Below are positions 11,051 to 23,736 of a stretch of DNA of 64,000 nucleotides, one piece after another. The DNA is from Rotaria socialis (taxonomy: Eukaryota; Rotifera; Eurotatoria; Philodinida; Philodinidae): positions 19,269-83,268 of the forward strand of contig CAJNYU010001567.1 of assembly GCA_905331475.1 (NCBI GenBank), given 5' to 3'. A program made the translations under genes and the position numbers. A model generated the notes under the pieces. It worked only from the letters and a program-made list of their open reading frames with translations. It was not told where the DNA came from and searched no databases. Within the stretch, counting starts at the first letter, position 1; every line of letters begins with the position of its first letter.

Positions 11051-13028
11051 TTAATCGAAATAAATTAACTGCTTTAGTTTCTCGATATTCATTTCAGTGC
11101 GTTGAATCTCTGGATGTGTCGGTGGCAAAGTTTTGCGGCTAATAGTCAGCGATTTTTGATAGTAATCAAATGCTTGTTCGTAATTCTTATTATTATCGTA
11201 TAAAGAGCCCAGATTATTGTAAGTTAGGGCAAGATCAGGATGGCTATCGGGCAACGTAACCAAACGAATATTTAAACATTTGCTATAGTATTCTAGTGCC
11301 TTTGCAATTTTGCCCATGCTTTCATAACAATCAGCTAAGCGTTGATAAGTTTCGCATATGTCAGGATGGTTAGACGGTAAAACTTGTTGTTGAATATGTA
11401 ATGCTTCGTTTAATTTAGAGAGTGCTTTGTCGTATTTATTCTGTTGATAATATACAGCACCGACAGCACAATGCAATCGACCTTTTTCTGCACACACAGG
11501 TGGTAGAATTTCGTTATAGATCGTCATAATATTATCGGATCGATTGAACGCTCTGGTATAGTCACCTTTCAAACATGCAGCTTTGGCCTCGATTTCAAAC
11601 GCCTTGGCCGTACCCATCTTAGCTTCGTACATCATTCGACTCGAATATTTCAATGCTTGATCATATTCACCCATTTGAATGAGAATTTCACCAAGCGTCC
11701 CGAGATTTGTCTCTTCTCCGATCTTCTCTTTCATATAGACAAGCGTATCTTTTAGTTTAAAATCATCCTCACTAGCTAATACTAGACGAACAATCCAAAT
11801 ATTATTATCGAAATCTTCATCAATACTTCGAATAAGAAAGAGAGCGCCGAGCATGATCAAAATTTCTTCTTCCATTTCGTGACGACTACACTTACTTATA
11901 TCTGCATAAGCTTTTGTTTTCTCTTGTGGGTAAATACTAATTTCAAAAATAACACGAAGCGTGTCTTCATTATATTCAGCATTGTTCAAAAACCAGACAG
12001 CTACATCTCGCTGACGACTTGTTGAAAGGAAAGAATTCATTGAAATATAGTTACCGATACTTGTCTTCATGAGATCGAATTCATTTCTATTCATGATTTG
12101 CCCACGATAAACTATAAATTTATCACGTGTAGGCATCATCCGCAACTCGAACGCCTGTAGTTTATTCAATACTTTTGATATATCTGTGATAAAAAACCGA
12201 AGAATAAAGAGTGTATTGAAATCATGAATGCGAAGAGCCTTATTCAAAATACGATAGAAACAACATTCACGTGTGTACCATAAAATGGCACCTTCTGGCT
12301 TATATGATTTTTCAAATTCTTCAATAACCCGAAATTCTTCAGGATTACTTTTGTAATTTCGTTTACAGATCTGGATCAATTCTTGTTTGGAATCTACATG
12401 ATGATGCATACGAATTAATACTTCAATAAAAATCTGAAACCACAGAAACATAGCATTTCTGGATTCCAACGCTGCTGAGTCACCGCTAACGACTGCGATG
12501 GCTGATAATGTTTCGGCTTCCAGTCGAGATTTTTGCTCCTGAGCAATTGTTTGCAGCAATTCTTCTCGTAAAACGTAAACGCCTCGAACCTGAATTGACA
12601 ACAGTGCTCTTATTTGATTGATACTCTATAATCAAACTCACTTTTGCGTAGTTTTTCGTCCACTCTTCATGATCGGTTCCATTTAAGCAGTACGCATAAC
12701 ATGCAACCAGTTGTGTTAAATGGTGAAGACGTGGAACAATACTACGGCCCAGCTGGCCAGATACTATAAGAATGATTTTTTCGTTTTTAGTTGCTCGGAT
12801 CAATTTCTCACAATCATTTTCTTGATCAAATGTTCGCAGGTGATTAATAATTCTACGTAGTTCTTGCTCTGTCTCACAATTATCCTTTGTATTTTTAATA
12901 TTTGCGTCAAGCCACAAACAAGCAAATGCTTCCAGATTGGTCAGAGGACCCGATTCAAGTGGCTTTTGTTTATTTCCCATCAGATTTTTCTTAGCCGTTG
13001 ATGATGCAGCCGACTTTTTAGACGTCAT
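11051..13028 (-). CDS. NAD(P)(+)--arginine ADP-ribosyltransferase with C-terminal TPR repeats
   Basis: Two exons, 13028-12642 and 12589-11051, separated by a 52-bp intron, encode 641 aa. Residues ~36-128 form the 'LWLDAN...IILIVSG...IVPRLHHL' domain shared with the gene at 1645-2070. Residues ~170-390 are an ART domain of the R-S-E class: R291 in VYRGQ, S-T-S at 318-320 (SFLSTS) and a glutamate cluster HEMEEE near 366-371 that would supply the E-x-E. Residues ~420-635 carry about five tetratricopeptide repeats (for example HPDLALTYNNLGSLYDN). Such enzymes move ADP-ribose from NAD onto arginine of target proteins. TPRs and the N-domain probably choose partners. There is no signal peptide, so it is likely cytosolic. 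ART-TPR genes are greatly expanded in bdelloids; their targets are unknown. Confidence 0.93.
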
Positions 13029-13878
13029 AATGATCGAAACAAATCAAAAATGATACTTTTTGATTTCAATAGTTTCCTTCAAACAACATTGAAGTGAATA
13101 GAAATTGGAAACTATTTCTTACAACAATTGGATCAAGGAAAATCTTTGCTCTCGTGCATCAATGGAAAAAATGAATGTGTGATTTTTTTACATTTTATTT
13201 TTTTGTTCTTCAAACTCGCATGTAAACAGTTTGCTTGTTAGACATTTGAAGTGAGAAGAAATTATTTTGATACTTGAGGAGAAGAATCATGTATGAAATT
13301 TGTAGTCGACAATTTCTGTGAAACAATTTTTCACCAATACTGCAAGTTCTGAACCCTCGGTGACTTGAAAACTAAAGCTATGATTAAAAAGAAAAGCACT
13401 AGAGAACTACAGAACTCTATACTTTCGAAATGATCTGATTTCACAGAACCCAACCCAAGGAATTCTGCTTCCTCGAACATGCGCACTATTCTACTCGCTC
13501 TCAATAATTTCAGTCGTCGCTGAATCACTCGGCACACCTTCATCCAATCATGTTTCATTACTATGCAATGTTGACACTAGCATTTAGATATGCCAAAAAC
13601 CACAACAATCACACCGCTACAAAACGCATATCGTATTAGTGACACTAAAAAGAAATACAATAAAAATATTTGATTCTATTGAATTTTTCTCGCAGATACT
13701 ATGCTGACAACGGTATACACTATTGTCACGCGTTTTGTGTGTCCTTGACTTGAAAAAACAATACACGCCTTTCGTTGTCTAGAATAAAACAAATATAATT
13801 TAGAGTCAAACTACAGAACGAGCAGAATCCTTTCCATGTTTTAATCAAAACTACCTTTAAGCATACAATATCGTAATA
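13029..13878. other. Divergent intergenic region between ART and sulfotransferase genes
   Basis: The ART gene (-) and the sulfotransferase gene (+) are transcribed away from each other, so this ~850-bp stretch must carry both promoters. No specific regulatory motif was recognised. Short open frames on the minus strand near 13331-13558 have no recognisable features. Confidence 0.5.
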
Positions 13879-15435
13879 ATGTCAAATATCACAGGTATTA
13901 TTTATGAGACGCAAGTCATTTTTTTCTTTAGAAAGCTTCACCAAATGGTTCTCTCGTATAGTTTTATTCAATAATATGAAAATTTTACTTCTTCAAGCAA
14001 TAATTAGCACATCTATAAAAGAGGATTATGTTCTTTTTTTTGTCTGACAAAAGTTGTCAGTAGAATAAAGTTTTTTCTATGAAATTTAGCAGCTCGAATG
14101 TGGAATATAATATTGTAATGATTATATTTGCTAGTTTTATCGCTAAATCTAAGTTCAATTTGTGAAAAAAACATTTATCTACAGATCAGAATCAGGCACA
14201 TGATCAACAAGATCCATGTGTAATCATTGATGGTATAAATTGGTTCTATTATTGGGATGTTGACACTCTTCGCTTTGGTCTTAACTATAAAACACGAACG
14301 GATGATTTGTTTATTGCAACTTATCCAAAAAGTGGAACGACGTGGATGAAAACTATTATTTATACGTTATTGGCGAATGGGCAAGCTTTCGACAGCGATT
14401 ATAAAGATTTTTTTGAACGATTTCCCTATCTTGAATTAGACGACGAACAAGCTATTATCAGTATGCGACGACCGGGCGCTTTACGGACCCATTTACCCAT
14501 AAATCGCATTCCGCACAATGTAAAAGCAAAATATATTTGCGTGATTCGAAATCCAAAAGATGTTTGTGTATCCTACTATTTATTCTACAATACATGGGGT
14601 GGTGTGCATCACTTGGATTTCAATCAATTCTTTGAACGTTTTATACATGGTCGTCTACCATTCAACGACTATTTTGAATGTCTTCGGCTAACTTGGGAAC
14701 GTCGTAATGATGCGAACGTTCTTCTTATTTCTTATGAAGAAATGAAAACAAACATCCGAACTGTTATAGAAAATGTGAGTATACATGATATAGTATAGCT
14801 TATTGAGTTGATTTTCTTAATATTTGAAAAACTGTTAGTTTGAAGATTCTTCTATCACACTTAAAGAATCCCTAAACTCATTTTTAGTCCAATATATCGC
14901 GATTTTTGAGTTTAATCCAAAATAATTCTTTCCGTTAATAAATTGATTCATGCAAAAGCGAAAATCTTTAGGCCAATCAAAAAAAACAACTCGGCTCTAC
15001 TGTTTTAATATTTTCCATATGCAATCTTCTTTGACATGTTTCTTGGGAGTCGATATATTTTATGAATTTCTTTTCATTATGATAATCTGAATTTTCTAGG
15101 TTGCTGATTTTATCAATGTTGATTTGACCGACCAACTTCTACATAAAGTTATTCACTACTCATCATTCGAATACATGAAAAATAAATACGATAATGAACG
15201 ACGGAAGTTCGAAGGTAAATACATTCAAGAAATACAAGATGAAATTGTTCGTGCTCGAATGTTAAAACAATTGGACGGAGAGCCTAATATGGAAATAGTA
15301 CGTAAAGGAGAAATTAACGATTGGAAAACGTTCATGTCTCAAGAGCAAAGTCAACGGATTAAAGAGAAATTTATTGAAACGTGTCAAAAATGTGACGGGC
15401 TAGAAAGTTATTGGTCGAAATGGAATATTTTTTGA
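13879..15435 (+). CDS. Cytosolic sulfotransferase (SULT family)
   Basis: Three exons, 13879-13894, 14185-14774 and 15100-15435, join in phase to 313 aa; the tiny first exon (MSNIT) is the least certain part. The enzyme transfers sulfate from PAPS to hydroxyl or amine acceptors. Visible signatures are the 5'-phosphosulfate loop YPKSGTTW (residues 52-59), the catalytic histidine in RTHLP (H108), the 3'-phosphate site RNPKDVCVSYY (127-137) and the C-terminal RKG..NDWKTF motif that contacts PAPS. The length is close to the family's ~295 aa. There is no signal peptide or membrane anchor, which favours the cytosolic class over Golgi sulfotransferases. The acceptor cannot be deduced. Introns of 290 and 325 bp are longer than most in this window. 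Confidence 0.93.
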
Positions 15436-16872
15436 AATCGCGATGTTTCTATTTCAAATATGGAAGCTTTTTGATCAGTCGATCAATGTAACAAGAAAAA
15501 AAGAAGATAAATATTGAAATTAAAAGAAACACGATTGCCATATGAAATTAAAGACCTCTTGGCCTAAATCTACATTTCATCTGAAATTATGGCTTACTCA
15601 TCATTGTGCTCTTTTGTGTGCCCGCTTGCCTATTACAAACTGAGTGTAGAATCATGGAGATACGACTGCGAGAGAATTTCCATTGTATAATCCCATTATC
15701 CGTATTTGATACATAGCGACTCTTGCATGCATTTTGAGAGAATTTGTACTGGAGAATATTAAAACAATCGAATCAAATGAGGAATCTTTATTTTCAATTT
15801 TTCCCTTATGAATAAAACATAATCACTGCCAAAATAGAGTTGAACCAACATACTGAAACCTGCTCGGTCTATACTTTTATAATTTTATAGATTACAAAGA
15901 TAATTGAATTATTTCTTAAATGTGAACTTATTTAAGTGGCCATTTATTACATCATCTGATTCAATCGTTCTCGTACGTTCAAACAACAAAAATAGTCTCA
16001 TTACTTCTCTGGAATAGGTTATTCTGAGTATTGGTAGTATAAAAAATGAAGCTAGACACCAATGTAGAAACCCACTTATTATATCGTGATTGAGAATAAT
16101 CTCAATGGCAATAATGCATAGTATCCGTAAGTCCACATCTTAATCATGAACGATATTATCAACTTGATGCATCGAAATGAATCTTTCGTTTTATTTCAGT
16201 TCTCGGTATACATGATCGTCAAGTATAATATTAATTTTAATTAAAAAACAACATTGTATCAATTTTCGAGTACTTCTTCAATTTAAACTTTTGTTTGTGT
16301 GATTTTTTATTTTCAAAGGTGAACGTCGAGTTATCGATTTTTTATAACTATTGAGAACAATTTAGGCAAATCTATAAGATATATAAATATGATTCCTTGA
16401 CATTTGCTTTCTGATGAAATCGTTATGACTGAAAAAATAATATATCACTAGAGATTTAATGCAAAAAAAGCTAGATCAATAACACATTTCCACTTTCCTT
16501 TTCTATTTAATCTTCTACGTAAAATAGGAAAAGTCATTTGAAAGATTTCGAACCATTCTTATTTTTCTTTAATCGAGTCAGTGGTTAAAAATAAAGTCAA
16601 TATAGTTCTTATTGAAATAAATTACTGCATTTCATTAGAGAATCGTCAATAAATTTGATTTTATGCATCACAGAAATACTTCACTACACATTCATTAAAT
16701 TGCGTAGCCTTTCATTTGCATCAAATAAGAAAATATAATTTTTGCAAGATGAGCTATTTAAGAGTTTCGATTTAATCTGACAAAAGTGCTGTTCATGAAT
16801 ACAAGAAAATGCTTTTCACAAAAAACAAACATAAACCACTAATAAGTTTTCTAAAAGAACCTAAAAAGAACA
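15436..16872. other. Intergenic stretch
   Basis: Convergent 3' region of the sulfotransferase (+) and the CXC protein (-). It is AT-rich with no recognisable gene or repeat. Confidence 0.5.
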
Positions 16873-17636
16873 TCACATTCTTCCGCATCTTTCGCATGGA
16901 GACGAAACACCATAAGTACCTAGAAGAAAATTCCAATGTTGCATATACTCAAGCAAAAATTCTTCTTCTTTGAAATACGTACATTTATTACACCGATTGC
17001 AATGCCAAAATCGCCACTCAACACATTTTTGACATTTTACACAATGCCAATGACAATCTTCATCGAAAACACCGTTGTCACAAAATGAATAATAAAATGA
17101 ACTTGAATGATCCGATATTAACAATCGAAATAATTGTTGTGTATGAGCCAATTTTTCACTTTCATCGATTGTTCTCCATTCTTCTAACCATTCTTGAAGA
17201 TCATCATCGTCGAATGCTTCTACCTGTCTAAACATGTGAATTTGCATTTATGAAAACGAGGCAAAAAAGGCAAAAATTCAATTTACTTGGCTGCTTTCAT
17301 GAGACGTTTACGTAATTTATCACGATCGATTGTTTCAAATCCATTGGCATTTTTAGAATGGTTCATAAGCCATTTAGCAAAACAAGAATGAGCAGAAAGC
17401 CGATGGTTTTCTCCAAAAAAATAATCCAAGTGATTGAACAAATTTTGACAAGATGGACTACAACCACATGATGAATTGCATCCACTGCCAGATTCAAAAC
17501 AAGAACATGAACGTACTGAACATCCATTAGTACATTGGCATTTGTCTTTAATTCCATCATTAGGTTTTTTCTCTGCTACTTTTTCGTTCACTGAACCTGT
17601 AGTATGTTCTTCATTTCCATCTGAATCATGTAACAT
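16873..17636 (-). CDS. Cysteine-rich CXC (tesmin/TSO1-like) plus zinc-ribbon protein
   Basis: Two exons, 17636-17287 and 17227-16873, with a 59-bp intron, give 234 aa. The splice needs the first AG of TTTAGACAG as acceptor; the second would create a stop. The N-terminal ~27 residues are polar. Residues ~31-65 contain a dense cysteine array, C-x-C-x3-C-x4-C-x-C-x6-C-x3-C-x-C-x3-C, ending in QN, which resembles one half of a CRC/CXC DNA-binding domain. After a basic linker come an acidic segment ([15 protein letters not shown]) and a second cluster, [11 protein letters not shown] then HCNRCNKC, finishing CERCGRM, which looks like a treble-clef or zinc ribbon. The single CXC half and the C-terminal Zn module together are unusual. 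A nuclear nucleic-acid-binding role is plausible; function unknown. Confidence 0.85.
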
Positions 17637-18496
17637 AGTGCCGATGTGATTTTATAATTGTATCATAGATAAGTAAAATTTTCTGAAACAAATAATGACA
17701 TAGCACAGTGCTCGTAAATATATATCTAGTTAGATTAAGAATTGTTGACTTGACTTGACTGTTATTTATTTGAAATTTTATCCGTTAGATAACGACCAAT
17801 ACAGAATGTATTTTTTTCTTTCTTTCTCTATGAACTTCTTATAACCACAATGTGTTATAATATGTTAGTCAACTAGAATGCAATGAAGAAAAAGTTTATC
17901 TATTATATTCTTGAACGATATATATGAGTATAGTTTTTGTTATTTATTCACATTTATTTCTATCTTAGTTGATGCCTAGAAAACGGACGAAGTTTTAAAA
18001 CTGTGCTTCTTCTATTGATAGGTGACACTATGAAAAGGTTATGTTAAAATTCATGTAGTACTAAATGAAAATACCCATTTATATTTTATTTTTCGTAGAA
18101 ACATAATTTGTGAGAATTTTCACAAGAGAACCACACTATTGTTAAGTTTTCTTGCTGTCGACATATTTTTGTCTGCAATTTGTGGAAAATGTTATCGTCT
18201 TAGTTATTTAGCAGCTAATTCTATAACAGATGGACGAGTTGATATAAATGTCTCTTCATGGTAAAGTAACAGAAAGGAATCGATCGATAGAACATCGAAT
18301 TTCAAACATATGATTTATGGTAAAAGTTTTATTCGTAATAATAGAACATATATTTTATTTGAAATCAGAGATTGTATGAACGCACATGTTTTTTTGTCTT
18401 GGATATCATACGAAACTTTAACTGCTACGTTCTAGAATTTTATTGGATTACAAAAAATAATATATTTTATTCGATATATTGATTTAAATGTTCAGC
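17637..18496. other. Intergenic stretch
   Basis: This lies between the 5' end of the CXC gene and the 3' end of the VWA gene (both minus strand). It is AT-rich and nothing coding or repetitive was recognised. Confidence 0.5.
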
Positions 18497-21122
18497 TTAC
18501 AGTTTTTTTCGAATGCTTTCAAGTAAAGTATCGAGATTTTTCGGATCTTTGCCAAGTTTTTCAATGATAATCGTGCGAGCCTTCTGTGCGACACCATGCC
18601 ACATAGATGCAAATGCACCAAAACGGGTTTCTAGTAGAATAAGAACGATCGCCGATGTGAGTACTGATACATCAGTATGTATCGATTCAAAATCAGCTAG
18701 AACTTTGCCTGTTAAATGGCGAATGGATTCAGCATCCAGGTACCAAAGACCATTGAAGTCTTGTATATCGATCAAGTGACGAACAATGTCCTGATTGTTC
18801 GTCGGCCATTCTAAGGTCTCTGATGGTATTTTAACATGACTAGATTGCTTGCGACTGCGCTGGCTAGACATCTCATCACACTGTGGTGGCGAGCGAGACC
18901 TTGATCTCGACTGCATTCTCTGGCGTTCTCCCATTAAATTTGATGCCTGAAACGAGTTGGAGCAGAATGACACCATGCAAGACGATCGGGGCATTGAAGT
19001 GCATTGCTGCTGTTGTGGCTGCATAGAATCCGTATAAAGCAGCCTGCTTTTGGGGTCATACATTCGTGAATATAAGGTAGAAATATCACCACGACCACCA
19101 CGACCTCCACTACTACGACGACAAACGTAAAAGGGCCCTGCATAGGGAGTATATGATGGCGATAAACACCTAGCTGCATTGATGCGCATTTGTGGGCTCG
19201 ATGTTAATATTTGGTCATCAGCCGATATTTGGATCGGTACTTCTCGAAGCACCATATTTGTATTATTTCCATCTATTCGTTTTTCGATACCGATGAAAGC
19301 TGTATGTGGACTTAAAATATTGTGTTTCAGTGACAATTCAATAATACGCTTCTTTTCATTTTCTTTTACATCCAATATTGTTGCGTTGTTTGGTTCATCG
19401 ATAAGTGTTTGAAAGCGTGATTGTTGACTGCCAATTGTCTTTCTTTTAGCATGTTGCAATTCCAAAATGAGTGCTTTTGCTGCAAGACGTGCAATCATGC
19501 CATTCTCGCTGATGCTAGGTATTCGATTGATTTTTGCGACACTCAACTGTTGTTGATCAACTTTAAGTTCAACCGAAGAATTGTGATCGAATGCATTCGA
19601 TTGATCATCGAAGAGACCATAGACAATTAAACGATCTTGAGCATAGACTGGCGGCAATTGAGTTGGTGCTGTTTCTATACCTGCTGTACCAAGATTCCAG
19701 ATCACTTTTACATTAGTGATGCATTGCTGAAGAGCTTTTCGTAATTGTTCTCCAACGTGGACGTCGACTGTGGTATTTGGAGGAATAAAAACGAATCGAC
19801 CATTTGTTGCTCGAGCAAGACCTTTCACTAGCGAACGACTAGGTGAATGGCCCAAACCAAACGAGAAAATTCGGCTTGATGAAGCCATCGAACGACATAG
19901 ATCGAGTACTTCGGTCACATTGGAAATTTCACCATCAGTAAGAAGAAAGATTTGTCTAGATCGTCCTTGAGTTGGTGAATATTTTTCCAGCCATTTGAGA
20001 GGTTCTAACTAAAATAAAACATTTATTAGATTATACTTAAAGGCATCTTTGAGAAATACTTACTAGTTCAGTGCCACCTAAATCTGCTTGCATAGTCTTA
20101 ACGAGTGCTTCAGCTTTTCGAGCATTTTCTTCATTGTAAATCACAGAAATATCATTGAAAAGAGCTGCATAGCTTGATCCAAAACGAATAATATTGAAAT
20201 GACAGTCCATCGGTAAACTTTTTAGAAAGAGCAATATGGCTTGTCGAGCTAGTTCAATCTTGCTTTCATCTCTCATCGATCCACTACAGTCTACCACGAA
20301 GATAAACTCATTTGTTTGGTGACCACATTTAGTTACACGCTGACAATCATCTTCTGTAGGCATAAAAGTAGCCATGACGGCACCAGGCTCAATGGTTGCA
20401 ATTAAATTATCATGTTTTTCAGCAAGTTCAATACTGATGAGAATATCTCGATCTAGATGTGTATTGTTCTGAGCTAATTTCACTGTGTAGGAATCTCGTT
20501 GTGCAAGATCTATTTCAATCGGATGCGATGATGAATTTATGCGTGCAATCTGCGAACCACCCAAGTTTTCTACTTGACAGCAGAATTCAATCGTATACGG
20601 ACTTGTTTGTACGTACTTGGTAGTCGTGCCTGCTGGTGATGCTATTCCATGCTTATCAGGATTGTAACGTGGTGCAATTGTCGTCGGAACTACGAATCGA
20701 ATGATGGAACCTTGAACAAGTTCCAGTTCAGTAACATACGAAATTGTTATTGTACATTCTTTCGACGGTGGCAATGCACCAACGTTGATGATGAAATTAT
20801 CTTGTGATTTTTCGTCTTGTTCCATGAGATATGCTCCATGACCTTGTTGTAATGCTTGCGTATAAGCTTGTTGTGCTTCTTTCTTCTCTTTCAGTTCAGC
20901 AACAATATTTCGTTCATCAATTTGAGCCACGAATCCATAGATTGCTGCTTGTTCTTCGATTGGAAAGCAATAAACAGCTTCGATTGATGTTGGCTCATCA
21001 TTACGAAATACCTGCGTAATTGTCACATCAGCTGCAAATAAACGAACTTTACCATGAATATTTATGCTTTTGAGCGGGACGAATTGTGTTGTTGCATTAT
21101 TTTGATTAACAGCTCGTAACAT
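18497..21122 (-). CDS. VIT and von Willebrand factor A domain protein (VWA5A/PARP4-like)
   Basis: Two exons, 21122-20064 and 20008-18497, with a 55-bp intron in phase 0, encode 856 aa. Residues ~1-135 are a VIT domain (VFRNDEPTSIEAVYCFP). Residues ~272-440 are a VWA domain with an intact metal-ion-dependent adhesion site: D278-C-S-G-S282, the threonine in GGTEL (T351, just before the intron) and the aspartate in LTDGEVSN. After an S/R/Q-rich linker (RSRSRSRSP) comes a C-terminal helical domain (NGLWYLDAESIRHLTGK...AIVLILLETRF). That C-terminal domain matches the tail of VWA5A (BCSC-1) and of the vault PARP, PARP4. No PARP catalytic part is present. It is intracellular with no signal peptide; a scaffold or adhesion-type role is inferred from family only. 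Confidence 0.92.
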
Positions 21123-21409
21123 AATTCTCGATGAAATTTAGAAGACAACCTTTAGCCTACAAATGATGAGAAATGAATGCGTTTTATACGCACTGCATTT
21201 GATTACAGTATGTCTTGCGCAAGTCAATATTTGTATACAGAAAAGAAAAAAGTGAGAAGAGAAAATGAGTCATCTGCGTTCTATTCCTAAATATAGAGGG
21301 AAGTAAGTTATAAGCTGTATCAAATTTCTGTGTGGCAATACTTACGCAAATTGAAAGGCCTCCAATCTAGAAATTCAACTAGATTTTTTTACATAATCGA
21401 AATTCAAAT
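21123..21409. other. Upstream region of the VIT/VWA gene
   Basis: Short non-coding stretch carrying the presumed promoter of the minus-strand VWA gene, up to the target duplication of the hAT remnant. No motif was recognised. Confidence 0.4.
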
Positions 21410-22191
21410 TAGTGGCGGAACCAGGATTTCAGTCTAGAGGGAGCTCAGCTCCATCTTAATTATTCAAAGTCTACTTACGATAGTAAAATTGTTTTTTGAA
21501 AACTGTCATGTTTGAGTCAGTTTTCTGAGCCCTAATATCTTATTCAATCAGTTCTTGCTCATATATTTATAAACATTATGTTTATATCAACATATGAATG
21601 GGATTCTATATTTAAATGTATTTCATATCACTTAATCACATTAACAAAATTCTACTATTTTTATGTTGTATGGCAAATACATCAATAACCTTTTCAAAAT
21701 CTATGTCAAATTCTCTTTCAATAGCCAATACACTAAGATCACTAAGTCTTTCATCACCCATCGAATTTCGAGCATAATTTTTAATCAATTTCATCCTGGA
21801 AAACGACCTTTCACATACGACGGACGACACAGGAAATGTGACAGCACCTTTGATCAAAGCCACAGTTGAAGGAAATGCTTGTTTCATTGGTTTTAATTCA
21901 TTAAGTATATCCATTATAGTTGACAATTTAGTATCTTTAATCACGGTTTTTGATTTACAATTGGCATCGATAGAATTACTTGAAATTGAAAGACTTGCTC
22001 ATAAAAAATGAAGAGAAAAAAGGTCTAAGTTGTTCTTAGTCGATTAAAAATAGGCAAACGGCTATGCTAACTTCTAGTATTTGCATTGAAATTATTTAGT
22101 AAAGATAATTTGACAGTAACAGCCTAAATAGCGACAAAATTTTCTAGAGGGAGCTCAGCTCCCCCAAGCTCCCCCTCTGGCTCCGCCACTA
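21410..22191 (-). mobile_element. Internally deleted hAT transposon with 8-bp target duplication
   Basis: The element is 782 bp. Its ends are TAGTGGCGGAACCAGG at 21410 and the complementary CTGGCTCCGCCACTA ending at 22191, typical hAT termini. The flanks are a perfect 8-bp duplication, ATTCAAAT, at 21402-21409 and 22192-22199. Just inside both ends is TCTAGAGGGAGCTCAGCTCC. The only coding remnant is the last part of a transposase (next entry), so it cannot move on its own. Confidence 0.95.
21636..21944 (-). pseudogene. hAT transposase C-terminal dimerisation region, truncated
   Basis: About 102 codons remain. The stretch SSVVCERSFSRMKLIKN followed by RLSDLSVLAIERE is the conserved hAT family C-terminal dimerisation motif. 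The DDE-type catalytic core and N-terminal zinc finger are missing, removed with the element's interior. It lies between the terminal repeats of the element at 21410-22191. Confidence 0.9.
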
Positions 22192-22199
22192 ATTCAAAT

Positions 22200-23736
22200 G
22201 TTGAACTAACATAGTTTTACAATTAGTATATCCTATCTAGATGCAGAAGTGAATCGTTGAAGAATCACAACTTGTTTTGTTGCAAAAATAATGAAAAACT
22301 TAAGTAAGAACTGCAGAAGTTTATAAATAATTTTGAATAAGTTATGATTCGACGAATACAGTGTATTGATATAAAATGATTCAATAAATACCAAGAAGTT
22401 AGGCTCTCATCAAAGTCTTGAACAACCAATCAGATTATTTTTATCAATGTCTACAAAATATTCAAGAAGAAAATATGTTCTTCATGGCTTCGTAAAACAA
22501 TTCACAGTTAAAAATTATTCAGCGTCACTGATAGTCGCTATAGTTTCATTCATTCGACATGAGGATTTCAATGTTTATTATATTAAAAAAATTTCCTTAG
22601 TGTTGAGAGTGTAATTAGCTGATTTAGTATTTGAATTGCAAATTTTCAAATTAGTTAACTATACATCGTTGAGTCATTGATGTTTTATTTGGAACTTTAG
22701 TGTGCAAGTTGTCTTCGTTGGTTTGTCAGATGAGATCACGTATTTTTCGTTTTTATTTGGCAGCATCTGCACTTTCCTCTATCATGCAAGTCAAACTTAG
22801 AAATACTATGAAGACAATATTCAACAATGAAACAATCCCGATGTAAGTATATGTTTCTGAAATTCTCAATTCGTTGAACGGTATTAATCAAACTCATTCG
22901 AATAAGGTCATGATTTACAGGGTATGAAAACAGTGAGATTCGGCAGTATTCAAAAATACATATTCGATTGAAGCTATGAGCTTGTTTTTGTCATCGTTGT
23001 TTTCAACTGGAAATAAATGCTTCCTGAATTTTGCTTATGAATGCTATTGATTTCTCAATATAATCAATTTGGATTCGATACTAGATTAGTAATGATCTCG
23101 CACCATTTGTTTTTGTGCTAAATCGATTGAAGAAGAATTTGCTCAATGTTTATATACTGGTCTCCACTTTTGTCCTCAGATTTCGTCGTAAATGAAGCAT
23201 AAATAGTTGTTTGCAAAATTACGCGAAAAATTACAAACGGAAGTATCGTAAAGGTCGTTACTCTCATAAAGCATGAAGTATTGAAGATTAGCCATTTCGC
23301 TGGTACCCTTTTTGAAATGTACGATATTCGATGTAAGCATTATATACACAATCGTTGTCGACCAATAAACATTCTATAAGTAACTATTACTGAAATGCGT
23401 ATATTATGAAAATGTGGAAAACCATTTTGGCTGGATAATTTCGTGAAGTTTCTCATATTAAAACACTTCGAAAAAAATATTTAGTCTATAAATCTGTCTC
23501 AAAATATATGTTTTTAATGGCGAAATAACGTAGTTTATTATACTAATTTAAAATTTTAATCCCTTTCAATCGTAGTTATATCAATAGACAGCTAATAGAA
23601 GGAAAAAAACGTATTTATTCAAATGAAGAAAATAAAACAACTGAGTTTAAATCTCTTACAGTGTCTCAAAAACCAAATGTACGAAAACATGCCATTCAAC
23701 TTAGTTTAGACATGAATGAAACATAGAATAGTCTAT
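22200..23736. other. Intergenic stretch
   Basis: About 1.5 kb of AT-rich DNA. No gene, RNA or repeat was recognised on either strand. Confidence 0.45.
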
